The notes under the pieces were generated by a model. That model was not told the origin of the DNA. It worked only from the letters and a program-made list of their open reading frames with translations, and ran no database searches. This document shows, one piece after another, positions 35,606 through 45,543 of a DNA stretch of 45,543 nucleotides. Position 1 is the first letter of the stretch; each line of letters opens with the position of its first letter. The DNA lies in the NCBI RefSeq assembly GCF_000003605.2, contig NW_003156235.1, positions 224,906 to 270,448 on the forward strand, written 5' to 3'. Made by a program: the position numbers and the translations under genes. This DNA is from Saccoglossus kowalevskii. Taxonomy: Eukaryota > Hemichordata > Enteropneusta > Harrimaniidae.

Positions 35606-36107
35606 CATGAAACTGCTCGTTTCTTCAATTTCACATTTTGTTATATTGATTATGTTCTGTCGCCGAACAATCTCCAGTTCAGTAGTTATTTACATGATAT
35701 TTATCCCAATGAACTTCAAATTAAGGATACACACTGAATTCTGCTTCATGTCTTGATGTACTACTCGAATTTGACATCACTGGAAAACTGCATACTAGGC
35801 TAAGCGTGACAATTTTAAATTTGCTATTGTGAACTATCCATATATCCATATATCGATATATCGATAGCAACATTCACCAGCTTATGGAGTTTATACTTCA
35901 CAGCTTGTGCGTTACTCGAGAGCTTGTTCTAGGTATTCAGATTTCCTGACCAGATCTCGGCTATTGACTGACAAGTTGATAAGCCAAGGATTTCTGATTC
36001 CTCGACCTAAACGTGCATTTATGAAGTTTTTTGGTCACCATTATGATTTGGTGGCTTTCTATGGGATTTCTGTCTGTAACATGATTGCAGATTTGTTTGT
36101 TGATTGA
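35606..36107 (+). pseudogene. Decayed reverse-transcriptase retroelement, C-terminal half
   Basis: In one frame from 35609 the translation gives ETARFFNFTF, then YIDYVLSPNN, then YLHDIYPNELQIKD before a TGA. This matches the catalytic region of a retroelement reverse transcriptase in which the usual YIDD box has become YIDY. After further frameshifts come FKFAIVNYPYI (from about 35814), then PAYGVYTSQLVRYSRACSRY, FLTRSRLLTDKLISQGFL and KFFGHHYDLVAFYGISV up to the stop at 36107. The order of blocks is that of an intact element, but stops, shifts and the lost catalytic Asp show it is dead. Whether it is LINE-type or Penelope-like I cannot say. Confidence 0.7.
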
Positions 36108-39100
36108 TGTATGTGGTTGTGTTTGTGTTTTTCGACTTGGTGTGGTTGTTTGTCCAGTAAACTTGTTTGTTGTTGTTTTCCTTCCAGGTTCACTTTTGTC
36201 GGCTTGTTTGAGCACTCATAATATCGAAACAAACTTGATATTTTGTAAATAATGCTTCCCTATTATGTGTTATTGAAAAATAAGAAAATATGTGGAGACA
36301 TTTCTTATTGTTGGTCGGAGATCATGTACTGTGAATCGTAATTAACATAATGATATATATAAATATTGATGCAAAACAGTGCTGTCCATGTCCAATGCTG
36401 CATTTGTCCATGAATAATTTATTTAACCAGCAGAATATACAAAAAAATCAAAACAGCACAATTTGGTCAACATTTTTTAACATTTCAAAAATTACTATAT
36501 AACTAAGTATTACTATCGCTGTTATTGGAACACCCAAGATAATATTATCTCCGTCATTCTTTGATCGTTCAGATATTTTATTTCTCTCTGTTATATTTAA
36601 CGGCTTTCGAAATAATAAAACGTCGGTTTTAACAAAATTTGTATAAATAGTAATGAATAATAATAATTATATATAAATAATCGACAGAATAGTCAATGAC
36701 AAAAATGCCTCATGAACACACATAACAAAATACCTAAAAGTGACTAAAAATAATATAGCAATTACACGTATATATTATAAAACAGAAAAGGACGAACAAC
36801 AAATAATCAAATGAGTGAAATTGATATTGTTAATACCAATTAATATTGCTAATTAGTCTCGATTGTCCAATTTTAATTGCGACACTTACCGTCAACCTGT
36901 TCTATACCAGTTGTTCAACCTAGCATGCGTGTCGAATTTCCATTTGTCGAACAACAATACATAACCTACTCAGATATGAAAAAGAAAACAAATGAGCCTC
37001 GTCGCCATGTCACGAATGCACTGAGGACTTCACAGTGAGCAATAATTCCAGCATTAGTAGCAAAAATTTTAGCCGACAAGCGTCAACAAATATACACTAG
37101 AAGTGTATAATTAAGAGAATGGAAGTAATCCAGAAATATAATAACTGAGAAAACAAAATATGCACAACAAAATTCATCGGAAATGTTTTAAAATGTACAA
37201 AATAGGCAACTTTATAATTATTCTAATACAGCCACTAAATATTAAAACTGTGCTGCACAAGACATCAAACTGAGATATACTAACAGAGCAAAATATATAA
37301 CATTTTCAATATCGTTACGTTTTACTCTACCATAATTAAATATGTACATTTCCACCCTGTTGATACAATCAACGAATTATTATAACCCCCTGTGTGTTTT
37401 TGTATGTTGTACAAAACTTGCTTACTTATCGAAGATGTTTTAAAAGTATAACCGAAAGTTATAATAATTATAGTGATAAACAGTGTTTAAAGCCCAAATC
37501 TGTTGTACACTCACCACCAATAGAGGTCTTTCATGGACATATTGGGGAAAAGTTTACAACGGTTAGTGGAACGGCTGGTGGAAACATCGTGTCTGATACT
37601 TTCCAGGTTACACAGAATGCGTGAGTTCAGCGCAATTTGACCTTGATGGCCAAAATGTGGTCATGAGAATTGAACATATGAAGATTTGCAGATGTATCAG
37701 AGATAACCAACTGGCACGTGATCTCAATATACACGTTTCCGTTCACCCTGTACTAGGTCTAGTACATGTGTATTGCACTGCATAGCAATTTACCGAAAAC
37801 CATTATTTTTCACTGATTGTTAGTTAGCGAACTGTGATTACAAGCAATGACAACTAGAAAATATTTGGAGGTCATAACTACATAAACTACATAAACCTTT
37901 TGGCTTTGAAAGGCATGACTAACTACTAATCAGTCTGATGCGCTTGTAAACTGACTAATTTGAAATTGTACAACTAAGTCCCTGTGTTTGTTCCAAAGGT
38001 TTAAACCTTTACAATACCGATAACAAAAGCATATACGTTCCAATGATTCAGCAATCACGTGATTATGGATAATGCAGCGCGTGTATCAACCCATTTGACC
38101 AATGAACGGAGAGTATTTTAAGTTCCATGGATCGCCTATGCATAATAACGACGGTTCATAGTACACCATTATATTACTATATATAATATTATGATGTATA
38201 ATATTTGATTGGCCAAAGAGGTAACATGGATATCGATTAAAAATTTTAGAGTTACTGATAACTTATACTTTATACTTGTACAAATTACCATAAACTAATT
38301 TATCATTATGAAAATAAGTAGATAATTAAATTACAAAATGGGAAATCACAAAAGTGAGAGAGTCAACAGCTTACCAAAACCAACACACACGTTAATGCGC
38401 TACGTAAATTAAGCAATACTCGATATCATGTCATGACCACTGTATACGTGCGTGTATTTGAGATATAATTACAATACAAGGTACTTGGATTATGATTTAC
38501 AATCATTCAGAAAATATACAAAATATAGGAAAGACAAAAACAATGTCTCGCTAAATCAGCAACTCATTGAATAAATAGACCGAAAATGCTAACTAATTTA
38601 AAAACAATTGTTATATATTGAATTTAGTATTTTGTGATTTACGGGGGAAAATAAATTGCATTAAACACAATTTCTCTAAACTTGAAATATTTAAAATCAA
38701 ATTGTGTAACAATTATGTGAATCCAAATGAAAATGTTTTAAACAAAATATTGTTCCTAACAATATGTGTTAATGTCCAGTTTTTATATGACACTAGGCTA
38801 CAATTGCTCGTAAGTGCACGAAAATTGGTTTAATTTTTGGGTCATATAGTTTTGAAATGTGTGTGTAATGCGATTAGTAAATTGAACTTCTCGAGGAGTA
38901 TAATTTTGGTGTAATTGTTCCCCAGGCCAAGAAGACCGATTGACATATGCTTGGCGAATTCGTGCTGATAAATAGTAATGTTTAGTTATGATATCATCAA
39001 TCAGTGTGCTGCAATTAATTGGTTGGGCAATCTTGAAAATTATGCAGACATCCTTTTTTATTTGTATGACATCAAAACTTAGAATCACAACATGGCAATC

Positions 39101-40260
39101 ATGCTTAAATTATTCATAAAACCAAGCTAACAAGATCATGACACAGCATGGCACGTGTTTTATTCTGTTGTGCATAAATTGGTATTATATATCATTATGC
39201 CAATTGAGGAGATATATAACTAACAGCGGCATACCTGAAACAATTGTTGCGGCATAGTAGACTTTTTGGCAAATGCAGCTAAAGTACAATGTAAATTGCC
39301 ATAATAATACAAATAAACGGCACATCGGGACCCCATTCCGTATAGTCACGTTGATGTCCTTTTGATGCAACCTTCGTACTGTCCTTTCATCCTAATTCAA
39401 TTACACATGTGTATATTGATTTTTTTAGTTTTCAGATGTATTCAATTATCTTTTAAATCCAGGTTTAGTTTCCATATCTTTAATTGTAGGTGTTGTAGTG
39501 AACAAACATGTAAAAATATCATTTTTTTAACAACTTCGATTTAGATACATTACTTTGCAATAATATAAAGGACCCTTACTCCAAGCATATTATAATCAAA
39601 AACGCATTGTTTGGCTCCAATATTAGAAATGCTGGTGGCGAATAGTCCGGAGTACAATAATCCGTATTGACAGCATGAACTTTTACCCTGCAGGCTGCAT
39701 AGAATGGTGCAAGTTCAAGGGAAATGTGACCGCAAGAATGGGTTGGTGATAATCTTGGGAATTGAACATATGTGCCAGAGATATGAGATTTGAATGTCAT
39801 ATTTACATCCACGTACATTCTATACAAGAAATACACACTATCATATAAATAATAAAGAAAAATACATTAGACTTACGGTAAACCATATCACCAAATATTC
39901 TTGAGAACATACAGTGAAATTTGATGAACATTAGGACACTCACCTACACATTCATGTACACAAAACTTTGACACAATATCAACATTTTATCAAAATCATT
40001 CTTTACCGGATAAACAAGATAATGATTAACCAAAAACATGGTTATTGAAATACATAAAAGCGGCAAGAATCGTCGAGTTTTCCATTCAGCTCGAACCAAT
40101 TGAACAGGTAATTTAAGCTCGATTGATCGTTTATACATACTTATATGACTCTTTGCTTATAGATGTAATGTGCATAATTAGTTTTGACTTATGCACTAGG
40201 TGATACAATACGTAAACACGTTTTCAATTTGCAAGCACAAATTTTCCTTTAATGAATGAT
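36108..40260. other. Gene-free AT-rich stretch upstream of protease 2
   Basis: No gene supported; I searched by eye for protease motifs (GHGTH, GTSMA, IIDTG) and saw none. Runs of ATATAATATT-type sequence lie near 38160-38210. Two similar blocks, 37603-37677 and 39692-39771, share GG(T/C)T(A/G)CA(C/T)AGAATG at the start and AATTGAACATATG at the end, suggesting an old duplicated repeat 2.1 kb apart. Confidence 0.45.
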
Positions 40261-40285
40261 ACTACTACTACTACTACTACTACTA
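40261..40285 (+). repeat. (ACT)8 microsatellite just before protease 2
   Basis: Eight ACT units plus one base, ending 30 bases before the start codon of the second protease gene. It lies in the core promoter or leader, so length changes could affect expression; that is inference. Confidence 0.9.
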
Positions 40286-40315
40286 ATTTATTATTTAAAT
40301 ATCCCAGACTTCACC

Positions 40316-42572
40316 ATGCGTGTACTCATCGTATCTCTACTCGTTGCCGTAGCCAGTGCTGCTTCTCTGGCGCCTATTTACAAGGCCAGGGATCCGATTG
40401 AGAACAGTTACTTAGTGAAAATTAAGGTGAGAATCAATTGACCAAACTAAACGACTAAAAATGTTCACACACGTATACTAGTTATATTCATAATGTTAAT
40501 GTTAATGTAATGCTCTTTATCAATCACATATTTTCGCTAACTCGTACTTTTGTAATTTGTGCAGGATGACCAAAATATTGACCAGTTTGTAAAGAAACTA
40601 CCGGTACTCCGAATGTCAGTGACCAAACGTTACAAATCTTTCAACGGTATTGCCGTCACTGCCCTACCCAAATATATCAGCATGGTAAGTTATTATGAGT
40701 CTAACTATTTTATATGTAATAAAATTCAATTCAATACAAAAACAATTAAATGCAAATGAATGTTTCATTTTAAACTCCTACATCCATGTTCCAACATATC
40801 ATTCTACAAACATAATCTTTCTATAGCTTCAACATATGCCCGAGGTAGAATACATTGAACAAGATGGTATCTACAAAACATCGGTTGAGTGGGGTTGCGA
40901 TCGTATTGATCAGAGGAATCTTCCGCTGAATGGCGCAATGAATATTTATGGTCAGTATTTCTCACGCCTTTAGAATTATTTACATCTATTGTGACAAACA
41001 AATATTGTAATGCGAAACGCGTGTGTGTTAGATTTTGTGATCAGGTCGTTATTTATTTTCAGGTGATGGTAGCGGTGCTCATGTGTACATCATCGACACT
41101 GGTCTGCGTCACACCCATCAGGAATATCAGGGACGCGCAAGCTACTTCTGGGATTTTGATGAGTCTAATAGGGTATGTCCAAGTTGGATGTAACAAATCT
41201 AAGGATATAAAAATAGATGAATTGTGAAGTTAACTATTAAGAAATCACCAACAATGTTACTGTGTCAACTCCTTGAATTTCAATTAATATAATACCTCAC
41301 GGGATTTTCGAATGACCAACCATTATTTGTTAATTACATTTTTAGGGTGACGATTGCAATGGCCACGGTACTCATTGTGGAGGTACCTCCGCTGGGATTA
41401 CGGTTGGTATCGCTACGTCTGCTAGTCTTTACAGCGTACGTGTCTTGAATTGCATGGGAGCCGGATCAACCGCTAATATCGTAGATGGTACGTTGGAATT
41501 ATTTACTATTTTAATTTTAATGAATTGTCAGATCATATCTCAATTGGAATTTCTAATATGTAATGTGAGCAAACAGGGTACATGTAAAAGCTGAAGTTTA
41601 ATTATTATTCAATATGACATTCAAATGTTTTTTCTTCTGACTTACAATCAGACATTGCAAATTACTGGCGCAGCTTGCAGTTCATTTGTGAAACAATGTA
41701 AGCCAACGATTTGCCGCTAAAATAGCGCAACCAAACATAATACCAAGATTGCGGTGGACTATGAGATAGGGTATATGCGAGTAGCACATGCATGTATGCG
41801 CCCACTCGAAGCCATCGCCCTCTGTTATGTAGACATATAAATATAACGTTCCTGTCATATCGTATTGTTTATTACATAGGATGTGATGCCATTACAAATA
41901 GAGGCTCTAAGCCTGGTGTTGCTTCACTGTCACTTGGCGGTGGTGCAAGTGTTGCCATGGACGCAGCTGTAGAGCGACTGATGGCTGCTGGATACACTGT
42001 ATCAATAGCTGCCGGCAATGCCAATGCCGACGCATGTAATGACTCACCAGCTAGAGTGGAAGATGTAAGTATCGTGTATATAATAAGTTGTATAGATGAA
42101 TAATTTCGTTATCTTATTAACTAATATTGCAATATTTGTAATATAGGCGCTGACAGTTGGTGCCACTGATAGTGACGATGGGCGGGCATCATATTCTAAC
42201 TATGGTACTTGTGTGGATATCTTTGCACCTGGAAGCGATGTAAGAAGTTCTTACCATCTCAGTGACATGTCGTACGCAGTTCTCAGCGGAACGTCAATGG
42301 CATGTCCACACGTAACAGGTAAGTGTATCTACACACCATATCATCAAACTGTATATGTACATTCATTGACTTTGTCCAAACTGAAACAAAATCGCAAATG
42401 TCATTTTACATTGTCATTCGTAAAACTCTTAGGTGTTGCTGCTGTTCACCTGGGTGCTGGAACTTGTAGTAATAACGATGCATGCAAAGACAAAATACTC
42501 GCAGATGCAACTGAGGGAGTGGTCGGTAATCCAGGGTTTGGATCCCCTAATCTCCTGTTGTATTGTGATTAA
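40316..42572 (+). CDS. Secreted proteinase K-like serine protease (family S8), copy 2, 8 exons
   Basis: Exons: 40316-40426, 40565-40684, 40827-40950, 41063-41172, 41346-41487, 41880-42064, 42147-42318, 42433-42572; 367 aa. Exon lengths equal those of copy 1 except exon 2 (120 against 123 bases), and all seven intron phases agree. The signal peptide is MRVLIVSLLVAVASAA, followed by an I9-type propeptide and the S8 domain. The triad is Asp130 (IIDTGLRHTH), His162 (NGHGTHCGG) and Ser314 (SGTSMACPH), with oxyanion Asn249 (AAGN). The loop VGATDSDDG is canonical for the proteinase K group. The SMACPH cysteine, where copy 1 has serine, may pair differently or be free. Introns are much shorter than in copy 1, which has taken up hairpin elements. 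Expected role: extracellular proteolysis; substrate unknown. Confidence 0.93.
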
Positions 42573-42624
42573 AAGAATACTTAACAGGTAAGAGATTGCA
42601 GTTCACAATGTCAGACATCAATTG

Positions 42625-42630
42625 AATAAA
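42625..42630 (+). terminator. Candidate polyadenylation signal, protease gene 2
   Basis: AATAAA 53 bases after the stop codon, followed by TG-rich sequence (GAGGTGTGATGTG, about 42641-42653), the usual arrangement of an animal cleavage site. Confidence 0.6.
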
Positions 42631-44460
42631 GCTACTAGAATGAGGTGTGATGTGATTCAATGTAATGTAGAGGCATCATCAGATAAACCAAACACAACCT
42701 CAATTGGCAAAAACTTGCCGTTGACAAATAACCAACACCTGCAAATATCGACTAAACTTTAGTTAGTCCATTTTAGTAAATATGTTAGGCGGAATGTAGT
42801 TGGCATAATCACAAACAAACAGACGAACACATATATGTATTACAACACGCAGGTTTAAATCTGATGAACACTCACAGTTTGAAACAGAACAATTCAAAAC
42901 GACGCATTATCAAGACATAATAACATAGCATAATAACAGGTTAATTATATACATATATACAATTCTGATCACCAAGTTGTAAATCTAAAATCTTTATTGA
43001 CGAATACCACATATCTAATTAAGCTTGTATCTCTATTTTATTTTCAGAGCTGATAATTCGATTATGTAGTTTCTTGTTTCCAATCGTAATAATTTATTTA
43101 TCTCGTTTATCTTTGTTTATAATACATTATAGCCAATTTGCTATTTGCAATTTAAGGTAGATTATTAAAACGTTTAACACGTGAAAGGAATCGTGCCTGT
43201 GTTTTGTATCATTGATTGTAAGCGTGTGCGAGTAACCATTTATTTCATTCATATAATTACTGCTCTGTAATGGATAGTGTATGTACGTATTTACCTACTC
43301 GAAAGTGTGAATCACCCTAATAACAGTATGATTCGCGCGGCCTTACCCTTGTCATGACAGTGATTATAGTTCGATACAGCATACACGTATTAAACGTTAG
43401 TGTCTACAGTGTCACCATATACTGTTATGCATTATTGAACTTGGATAATGAAAGTTTCGGAATCATATATACAGTATGGGAAAATTATTATGCTGCCCCC
43501 ACCCATCCACAAAAAATGGAAGGAGGAATGTTGTTATTTCAGAAATAACAACGAACAATGTTAGAATGCTGTATTAGTTGTGCTTGTGTCCTTGCTGGGG
43601 ATCAAACTGACAGCCAGCAGATCGTGGGCTCCTCGTCCTACGTTTTACATTGTTTGTAATAGTTAGCCTGTTTGCTTGGAATGCCAGAAGGCACGGTGCC
43701 ACATGGAATAAGGAGACAGGGAACCATGTATAAACCCGGAACAAACTCAGCTTGTAATAATTGTCCCACATTCTGTTCCCATTATTGTACCAGCGAGTTC
43801 AGCCGAGGCCCAAAGGACGCTCCTGATTCACCATTTTGGTGACTAGAATGGTACACCAATGCCCTCTCGGTAACATTTCTATGTGACAACGCCTGTGATA
43901 TTTGCAATATTTGTCAGTATATAACTTAGTAAATGTGTCGCTCTATCTTACCCTCGGTGTTAGAACTCTTGACACGCATGGTAGTACAACAGTCTCAAAA
44001 TCAAAATAATAACAAACAACTAACATGGCTGCCACGGCCATGTGGAACACCAACAATTCTGAATGAAAAGTAAATGAGAATTAAATACCTATCCGCTCCA
44101 GTTGAGGGCGAGGTATTCGATATTATGACGTCGTCACAACTTAATTGATCAATGAGTTTTTGGCTGTTGTCAGACAGCCTACTTATAATAGAACTTGAAA
44201 TAAGGGGTGCTTTATTTCTAAAGTCGGGATGACCCCAGACAGTTTGGCCATATACATATACAAACATTAGATTAGAATTTGGTAAGGTAATTTATGACTG
44301 AACATAGAAAAATAAGATTTAACCCACCTATATGTTAATCATTCATTGAACTTTGTCGATCATGATCGCATACCAGTATCATAAAAACATAATGTTGCTG
44401 TGTGAAAAGATCACTGTATTTGAAACACACACGACTAACGACATTAAATTAAAAACAGAT
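42631..44460. other. Gene-free stretch after protease 2
   Basis: No gene supported. A perfect inverted repeat, GTTGTTATTTC (43530-43540) and GAAATAACAAC (43542-43552) around one base, is the only clear structure. A minus-strand open frame at 44001-44267 has fairly even amino acid use but no recognisable motif or splice context. Confidence 0.4.
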
Positions 44461-44706
44461 TTTTCACTAGAAAAATACTTACAAATAATAATAATAATAA
44501 AAAAACACTATATCGCTATGGAATTACCAATCTGAGTGCCCGTCACTTATGGATTGAAATTGGAAGGTACAAAAATGTACCAATAATATATTTTCAGTTT
44601 GTGAAATTGAAAATAAGCAACACTTTTTGCTGTCATGTCAGTTATACGCTAAAGTAAGGAGATGTTTGTTCAAAAAACAAAACATATTCGTACTAGGCCG
44701 TCTCTA
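44461..44706 (+). pseudogene. LINE C-terminal fragment
   Basis: Three short matches in LINE order fall in shifting frames: FSLEKYLQ (from 44461), then SARHLWIEIGRYKNVP (from 44535), then CEIENKQHFLLSCQLYAKVR (about 44598-44660). This is the zinc-knuckle-like tail of invertebrate non-LTR retrotransposons, normally CxxC...H...C; only part of it survives. An ATA run interrupts the first block. It could be the same family as the fragment at 33559. Confidence 0.65.
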
Positions 44707-45452
44707 AGAATTAGAAAACCTGTAGTTAGTATATTCTCATGTCAGTAGACAACAGGGTGTACATTTTGTAGTTTTTTGTTTCGTTACTTCATTATAGCAG
44801 GGTGCAATGCAAGTAAACCAGTCGTATGTCACTGCCATTCATCCTCGGTAGATGTAGCTCACACAATACCAAGATCAAAAAGATGAATGTGTCCCAACTA
44901 TTTAGAAACCAAATGTCACATGCATATGTGCTCTGCTTTGCCAATTTGTTAATGTCACATGTTAATTTGGTTATATTATCTTCAGTGAGAGATGATGATG
45001 TTGATATATAGAGACAAATCAGACCTATTCTTGCTGTGGTTAATTTCACACTACGAATAAATGTAAACTATGTTTATATGATCGAACAGGTTATGTAATT
45101 ATATATAGATTAAATGTGTGGTTAATTAGAAATGCTAAGCAATTACTATATTACAAGGCTAAACGATTGATTATGACAATATGTAGCTGTGTTGGACTGT
45201 TGTGGAGGTTTTATTAGTATCAAAGAAAAGTACATATTACATCCACCTAGAAGATGTAATGAGTTCATGATTGTTTACTGAATAGGGTGAGCAATTCATA
45301 GCTTTATAAATAGAGGGGTTGACACAGAAAGAAGCAAATTACCCGTGCAAGAGTCGGTGTCATCAATGAGATGTGGTGTGATCAAACAAGATGATTGACT
45401 CATTGGAGAATAATAGAGATGATATCATTGAACAAAGACATGGCGGTGAGGT
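44707..45452. other. AT-rich stretch without supported genes
   Basis: Nothing beyond short, motif-free open frames. The last part may contain more of the decayed transposase that becomes recognisable at 45453. Confidence 0.35.
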
Positions 45453-45536
45453 CAATTGAATACATTAACTACATTGTCTACTGATCTCAATCCTATAAAA
45501 AAAATATGGGAAATACATGTAATTCTCAGAATCTAA
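45453..45536 (+). pseudogene. Tc1/mariner-type transposase remnant at window edge
   Basis: The frame from 45453 reads QLNTLTTLSTDLNPIKKIWE. It resembles the conserved W-P-(A/S)-x-S-P-D-L-N-P-I-E-x-x-W segment around the second catalytic Asp of Tc1/mariner transposases; the Asp is kept while SPD has become STD and the glutamate after Ile is Lys. A stop precedes it (45447) and another follows (TAA, 45534-45536), so it is a dead fragment. Confidence 0.6.
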
Positions 45537-45543
45537 TGACCAA

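Noticed and set aside
32002-40315. A third protease copy or pseudogene between the two S8 genes
   Set aside because: No IIDTG, GHGTH or GTSMA motif could be read in any frame. The 694-base gap is too small for a whole gene of this type, though a fragment could hide there.
44001-44267. Minus-strand open frame of 88 codons as an exon
   Set aside because: The residue composition looks ordinary, but there is no homology, partner exon or convincing splice boundary.
1-45543. CRISPR array, operon or bacterial contamination
   Set aside because: No regularly spaced identical repeats occur, and all genes have spliceosomal introns.

Overview
The window is animal nuclear DNA: AT-rich, with GT-AG introns splitting every gene, many small inverted-repeat elements, decayed retroelement and transposase pieces, and two assembly gaps (19221-19270 and 33839-34532). 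Gene content (a chordate-like YDJC, a full CFAP251, and animal proteinase K-like proteases) fits a marine invertebrate, perhaps a non-vertebrate deuterostome such as a hemichordate or cephalochordate. That placement is inference and is weak.

Layout. (1) 528-3829, plus strand: a five-exon YDJC carbohydrate deacetylase gene, 301 aa, complete. Two near-identical CArG-type palindromes lie upstream. (2) 3830-6055: tail-to-tail intergenic space with a degenerate triplicated repeat. (3) 6056-20485, minus strand: a 21-exon CFAP251 (WDR66) gene, 1193 aa, complete in frame from start to stop. It encodes a ciliary WD-repeat protein of the radial-spoke base. An RFX X-box-like site sits about 200 bp upstream of its start codon. 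(4) 20486-27889: no gene found; several short transposon-like elements. (5) 27932-32001 and 40316-42572, plus strand: two eight-exon genes for secreted proteinase K-like (family S8) serine proteases of 368 and 367 aa. Intron positions and phases match exactly, so this is a tandem duplication. (6) Between them, 32002-40315: inverted-repeat elements, two decayed reverse-transcriptase fragments and a 694-base gap. (7) 42573-45543: mostly empty, with a LINE fragment near 44.5 kb and a Tc1/mariner transposase remnant at the right edge.

The genes do not form one pathway. YDJC and CFAP251 are convergent neighbours with unrelated jobs. The protease pair is a small local family, probably extracellular and possibly digestive, with intact catalytic residues in both copies. 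I found no clearly new multi-gene system. The most interesting items are the protease pair and its fast-diverging propeptide, the X-box at CFAP251, and the density of hairpin elements in protease introns and flanks.
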